Assembly (NCBI RefSeq): GCF_005938385.1
Contig: NZ_VCRA01000002.1
Coordinates: 310,001-374,000 of the forward strand
Source of the DNA: Paenibacillus mesophilus
GTDB taxonomy: Bacteria > Bacillota > Bacilli > Paenibacillales > NBRC-103111
DNA length: 64,000 nt
Direction: 5' to 3'
The notes beneath the pieces were generated by a model, which did no database searches, had not been told where the DNA came from, and was given only the letters and a program-made list of their open reading frames with translations. Of the stretch, positions 60,689 to 64,000 are shown piece after piece. The position numbers and the translations under genes were made by a program. Position 1 is the first letter of the stretch. The number at the start of each line of letters is the position of its first letter.

Positions 60689-62182
60689 ATGAGAGTAACG
60701 ATGAGAAAACGGCTGGCCGTTCTGGTAAGTGCCGTGCTATTGACGACTTCGGGAGGTCTGGCGCTGCCGGCGCAATCGGTATTCGCGGAAACCTCGGCGT
60801 ATCCCATTGCAGCCAATGCACAGACGGAGGGAGGCACTCAGACGAAAGCGGGAAACGAGAGGACGGACTATATCGATGTGCTGGTCGGAAAATTCGTCTC
60901 GAATCTGCGCGAACTAGCGGCGGCTTTGGCGAATGTGGATTACGATACGTTCATACAGGAGATACAATCGGGAAAAACGCTCGCGGAAGCTTCGGGACTC
61001 AGCGAGTCCGAGCTGGCGGACAGGCTCGTTCAATCGATCGGGCATAGTCTGGAAGCCGAAGTACAGCTCGGGGCACTGACCGCCGACGAGTCGGAACAAG
61101 TGAAAAAACGTGCGGAGGCATCGATTCTCGAAGCCGTCTCCGGGTCCGGAGGCGCGGATTCTTTCCGGAAGGACCCCGTTGTAGGTCGGCAAATAGTAAA
61201 TAGCCATATCGCCGAAGTCGTTCAAACGACCGCAACCCTATACGAGCTCAATTCGAGTCAATTGAGAAGGGCGCTTCATGAGGGGCGGAGCCTGGCGTCC
61301 GTAACCGGACAAGTGTACGGGCCGTTAGCGGACGCGATAACGGAGCCGCTCATCCGGGAGCTCGACCTCGCCGTTCAGGCGGGTAAAATGTCGGCCGAGG
61401 AAGCCGACTCCTTGAAATCGGAAGGGGCCGGGGCGATCGGGAAGATTGTGGACACCGAGGGCTACGATTCGCCCACTACGAACTGGATGGAGCAATATGG
61501 GCAACATTTGCTCTATAACAAGCTGGGCTTCGTCATATCGCAAACCGTTGCGTTATCCGACAAGGAGGAGGAAGAAATCGTCGCGGCGCTCGCCGCAGGC
61601 AGTACGCTTGCCGCCGCTTCGGGTTTATCCGACACGGAGCTGCTCCGTTCGTTAAGCGACAATATCGATATCTCGATCGATCAGGCGTGGCTGGAAGGCA
61701 AGCTGTCCGCGAATTATGCGGAACGGCTGAAGGAGCAGGCAAGGGAGCAGCTGACAGCGATCATCCATAAGTCGGGATACGGTGTGAATGTACAGCAGGA
61801 GGCAAGACAAGCAACTTACGAGGACAATTGGGAAACTTGCGAGACGGAAGAGAATGGGGAGACACGCTGCACCGAGGTGACTGAGGAAGCGACGGATATC
61901 GATCCAAGCTCCTATACGGACTTCAAGTTGAACAATGCGATCTCGGAACTGGCTGCCATAGCGAATATCGATATAGACGTCTTGCTCGGCAGATTGGCGA
62001 GCGGCGAATCGATCTCCCGGGCGACAGGCAGGAGCTACGACAATCTGATCTATGAGCTTTACAGTTCGACAAGCAAACAAATTAACCGTTATGTCTCACG
62101 AGGCATTTTTACCGAGGAGGAAAGCGAACAGATCAAGTCGAACTATACGTCAGGGCTTGTAGAGCTGATGACGCAATCATAA
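60689..62182 (+). CDS. secreted protein of four helical repeats
   Basis: A 497-residue protein with a Sec signal peptide (RKRLAVLVSAVLLTTSGG, cleavage near QSVFA). The mature part has four copies of a module of about 80-90 residues with the pattern L-x2-G-x-S/T-LA-x-A-S/T-G ... G-x-L/M-S/T-x-EE/YA-x2-LK, beginning near residues 67, 180, 285 and 405. This resembles the DUF2680-like repeats of secreted Bacillales proteins. Between repeats 3 and 4 is an acidic insert with two Cys (CETEENGETRC). The ATG at 60689 has GGAG five bases upstream. It sits between the HssRS-like genes and the exporter subunit and shares a promoter type with the latter. Confidence 0.75.
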   Translation: MRVTMRKRLAVLVSAVLLTTSGGLALPAQSVFAETSAYPIAANAQTEGGTQTKAGNERTDYIDVLVGKFVSNLRELAAALANVDYDTFIQEIQSGKTLAEASGLSESELADRLVQSIGHSLEAEVQLGALTADESEQVKKRAEASILEAVSGSGGADSFRKDPVVGRQIVNSHIAEVVQTTATLYELNSSQLRRALHEGRSLASVTGQVYGPLADAITEPLIRELDLAVQAGKMSAEEADSLKSEGAGAIGKIVDTEGYDSPTTNWMEQYGQHLLYNKLGFVISQTVALSDKEEEEIVAALAAGSTLAAASGLSDTELLRSLSDNIDISIDQAWLEGKLSANYAERLKEQAREQLTAIIHKSGYGVNVQQEARQATYEDNWETCETEENGETRCTEVTEEATDIDPSSYTDFKLNNAISELAAIANIDIDVLLGRLASGESISRATGRSYDNLIYELYSSTSKQINRYVSRGIFTEEESEQIKSNYTSGLVELMTQS

Positions 62183-62195
62183 GCTTCGTTCTCAG

Positions 62196-62219
62196 GGCTG
62201 CTCCGTAACCGGGCAGCCT
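62196..62219 (+). terminator. hairpin after repeat-protein gene
   Basis: GGCTGC (62196-62201) pairs with GCAGCC (62213-62218), followed by TTTCACTTTT. Moderate terminator. Confidence 0.6.
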
Positions 62220-62235
62220 TTCACTTTTACCTTGT

Positions 62236-62279
62236 TTTAAGGTTTTGTTCATAAATGGTTCACAATTGCGTCCTATAAT
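62236..62279 (+). promoter_or_regulatory. matched promoter B, before the exporter subunit gene
   Basis: TTTAAG at 62236, TTTTGTTCATA, GGTTCACAATTGCGTCCTATAAT with -10 TATAAT at 62274. GTTCATA and GTTCACA form an 11-base direct repeat. Block order and spacing match promoter A. Confidence 0.65.
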
Positions 62280-62605
62280 CTCTCCATATGTGTTGAAAAC
62301 CGATATTCGCCAAGCAGGTCTCGCCGTTTCCCAGGCGCAGGTCATTTATTTGATTTCCTTGTTTGAAAGCGCAATCTCGCTTGGCGATTATACACAAAGA
62401 GATTAACGGGGCCGCCTTTGCGGACCGGGATTAGCGACCTGGAAAGGAGGAGCTTGGCGGCGGAAATCGCAATCCTGCCGGACGATTGGCGCGAAAGCCA
62501 GCATCAGAAGCGTGGCGCACGACCAAGCCGGGTATTCCGGCCCGGTGTGCAGGTTAAAGTTCAGACATATTATACGTAACCTTAGGTGTAGCGGGGAAAG
62601 GGAAG
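62280..62605 (+). other. long leader before the exporter subunit gene
   Basis: About 320 bases lie between promoter B and the start codon. They hold a GTG-initiated frame of 38 codons (62290-62406) without ribosome site, and a GC-rich hairpin (CCGGG / CCCGG near 62539-62557) without T-tract. No clear gene or known riboswitch is seen. Confidence 0.35.
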
Positions 62606-64000
62606 ATGGACATGGCACTGAAACGTGGAACCAAGTGGGCGCTAGCATTGGCAATTGTAATCGTTTTCGGAGGCGGCGGTACATATTTGTTTATGAACAA
62701 GACGGAACGGCCTGCTGCCGCCCAACAGCAGGAATCGACGGTTGCGGTAAAAAAGGGGAACGTGCGCTTATCCGTATCTGGAACTTCCCAGTTTCAGACG
62801 CAAAGTATTCAAAATATTACTTCCCCCGCGGCAGGAACGATCCGAACGATGAAACTGACCCGAAGCATGCCGGTTAAAAAAGGCGATATTTTGGTGCAAA
62901 TTTCCAGTTATCAAGTCGAAGAAAACTTGAAAAACGGACAAAACACGCTGCAAACGCTGCAAAAGGATTTGGCGGATTTGCAGAAGCAGCAGCAAAGCTT
63001 GAAAATTGTCGCGCCTATGAGCGGCAAGCTGGCGCTAACCGGAAATTTGGACGTCGGGTCGACAGTCAATAAGACGACGAAGATCGGCACGGTATCGACC
63101 AACACCTCCTTAACGGTGAAACTGTCGTACGCCCTGGAAGAAGCGCTTCAACTGAAGCCGGGAGACCCGATCGATTTGACAATTGCCGCATTTGCTCTGA
63201 CAAAGACGGGCAAAGTGCAAACGATAGGCAAAGAGACGAGAGCGGATGCGTCGGGAAACCGGCTTGTCGACGTGGAAATCGCCATCGATAACGACGGTAC
63301 GCTCGATGCGGGAATGGACGTTTCCGGCACCGCGCTCTTGAACGGCCGGGAAATCAAATCCAAAGCAAACGCCAAGCTGGAGTATGTCAAATCGACCGCC
63401 TTTTTGGCCGATACGAGCGGGGCGATATCCGAATTGCTGCACAAGAGCGGCGATATCGTCAAAGCGGGCGAAGTGATCGCTATTGTAGTCAACGATACGC
63501 TGCAGGATTCCATCTCCGCCAAGAAGGAAAGCGTTGACCGTCAGGAAGCCGCGGTGAAGGAATCGCAGCTGCGCGTCGACGAGCTGACGCTCAGAGCTCC
63601 GTTCGACGGCGTATTTTCCACCGATTTCGCCAATCAGAGAATCAACGTTCTCGCCAACTTCCAACCCGGGGCCAACGTGAAGATAGGAGATATGTTCGGA
63701 GCGGTAACGAGCTTCGACGTTATGACGCTGCCCATTCAAGTAGACGAGCTGGATATTCAGAGCATGAAGCCGGGCCTGAAAGCTGAAGTCCGGGTGGATT
63801 CCTTCGCCGGAAGAGTGTTTCAGGGGGAGCTGGCGCAAGTATCGACGGTCGGGGTAACCTCGAATGGAGTCACCTACTACGATGCAATCGTTGCCGTTCC
63901 GAACAGAGACCAGCAGCTCAAGTACGGGATGACCGGCACGGCGGAAATATTGATCCAGGATAAAAAAGACGTTCTTACGCTTCCGGTCGAAGCGCTGCAA
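62606..64000 (+). CDS. HlyD/MacA-type membrane fusion protein, cut by window end
   Basis: The first 465 residues of a periplasmic-adaptor-type exporter subunit (MacA/YknX group). An N-terminal membrane anchor (WALALAIVIVFGGGGTYLF) leads to a biotinyl-lipoyl half-motif (SPAAGTIRTMKLTRSMPVKKGDIL), a short coiled coil (LKNGQNTLQTLQKDLADLQKQ, in part), a second lipoyl half and beta-barrel (LTLRAPFDGVF, VRVDSFAGRVFQG). AAAGGGAAG lies before the ATG; a second ATG at 62612 is also possible. Partner ATPase and permease genes would be expected after the window end. It continues past the right border without a stop. Confidence 0.88.
   Translation, partial: MDMALKRGTKWALALAIVIVFGGGGTYLFMNKTERPAAAQQQESTVAVKKGNVRLSVSGTSQFQTQSIQNITSPAAGTIRTMKLTRSMPVKKGDILVQISSYQVEENLKNGQNTLQTLQKDLADLQKQQQSLKIVAPMSGKLALTGNLDVGSTVNKTTKIGTVSTNTSLTVKLSYALEEALQLKPGDPIDLTIAAFALTKTGKVQTIGKETRADASGNRLVDVEIAIDNDGTLDAGMDVSGTALLNGREIKSKANAKLEYVKSTAFLADTSGAISELLHKSGDIVKAGEVIAIVVNDTLQDSISAKKESVDRQEAAVKESQLRVDELTLRAPFDGVFSTDFANQRINVLANFQPGANVKIGDMFGAVTSFDVMTLPIQVDELDIQSMKPGLKAEVRVDSFAGRVFQGELAQVSTVGVTSNGVTYYDAIVAVPNRDQQLKYGMTGTAEILIQDKKDVLTLPVEALQ

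Noticed and set aside
62290..62406. A 38-codon GTG frame just after promoter B, possibly leaderless
   Set aside because: No ribosome site and no recognisable sequence; kept only as a note in the leader description.
63110..64000. A 296-residue minus-strand frame at the right edge
   Set aside because: It is antisense to the clear MacA/HlyD-type coding sequence and shows no domain.
1..64000. CRISPR array, rRNA or tRNA genes
   Set aside because: No regularly spaced direct repeats and no cloverleaf or rRNA-like segments were noticed; a covariance-model scan was not possible here.

Overview
The window looks like chromosomal DNA of a spore-forming Firmicute of the Paenibacillaceae (Paenibacillus or Cohnella type). 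The signs are strong AGGAGG-type ribosome binding sites with TTG, GTG and ATG starts, a 7TMR-DISM hybrid kinase, many AraC and Gfo/Idh genes, khtTU, CgeB-type and GerP-like spore genes and Tat substrates. No rRNA, tRNA or CRISPR array was seen. The right edge cuts a membrane fusion protein gene, and the left edge may cut a small membrane protein gene.

Layout. 0-6.3 kb: a hybrid histidine kinase with its SARP-type response regulator, an E. coli-type SpeD and a lipoprotein. 6.3-14 kb and 21.1-23.6 kb: four paralogous Tat-exported parallel beta-helix proteins, three of them in tandem. 14-21 kb: a GyrI-like protein, a MerR-CheY fusion, a structured repeat, and an AT-richer block of two CgeB-type glycosyltransferases, three NodB-type deacetylases and a GH75 chitosanase; none of these has a signal peptide, so a spore-coat glycan system is plausible. 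23.8-34.6 kb: two Gfo/Idh oxidoreductases, khtUT, three tandem AraC regulators, then a divergent cassette of TIM-barrel isomerase, glucosamine-6-P-deaminase-like protein, PIG-L deacetylase and Gfo/Idh. 34.7-41 kb: TatA, a 2-hydroxyacid dehydrogenase, a GerP-like cluster with two Hsp20 proteins, and an M42 peptidase. 41-56.6 kb: mostly housekeeping and accessory genes (Tat phosphoesterase, nitroreductase, two RluA enzymes, HAD, methyltransferase, GGDEF protein, IclR with a CBM9-like protein and an esterase, flavin monooxygenase, sirtuin). 56.6-58.3 kb: an IS200/IS605 element with a broken tnpA and an intact tnpB. 58.3-64 kb: an HssRS-like two-component system, a secreted repeat protein and a MacA/YknX-like exporter subunit.

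Main result. Five promoters share one architecture with invariant spacing: TGCAAA, then ACGATTGT 14 bases on, and a -10 hexamer starting exactly 81 bases after the first base of TGCAAA. They lie before two single beta-helix genes, a beta-helix pair, a Gfo/Idh pair and the sugar cassette. Tandem AraC genes sit beside one of these sites. I read this as one carbohydrate regulon in which exported beta-helix proteins act on a glycan and cytoplasmic enzymes handle an acetylated or amino sugar derived from it. The sequence shows the shared sites; the function is inference.

Other notable points are two genes whose conserved domains begin upstream of any ATG/GTG/TTG and appear to start at ATT, a nested-hairpin repeat family with compensatory stem changes between copies, a second pair of matched promoters next to the HssRS-like system, and an internal start inside the MerR-CheY fusion that could release the CheY-like domain.
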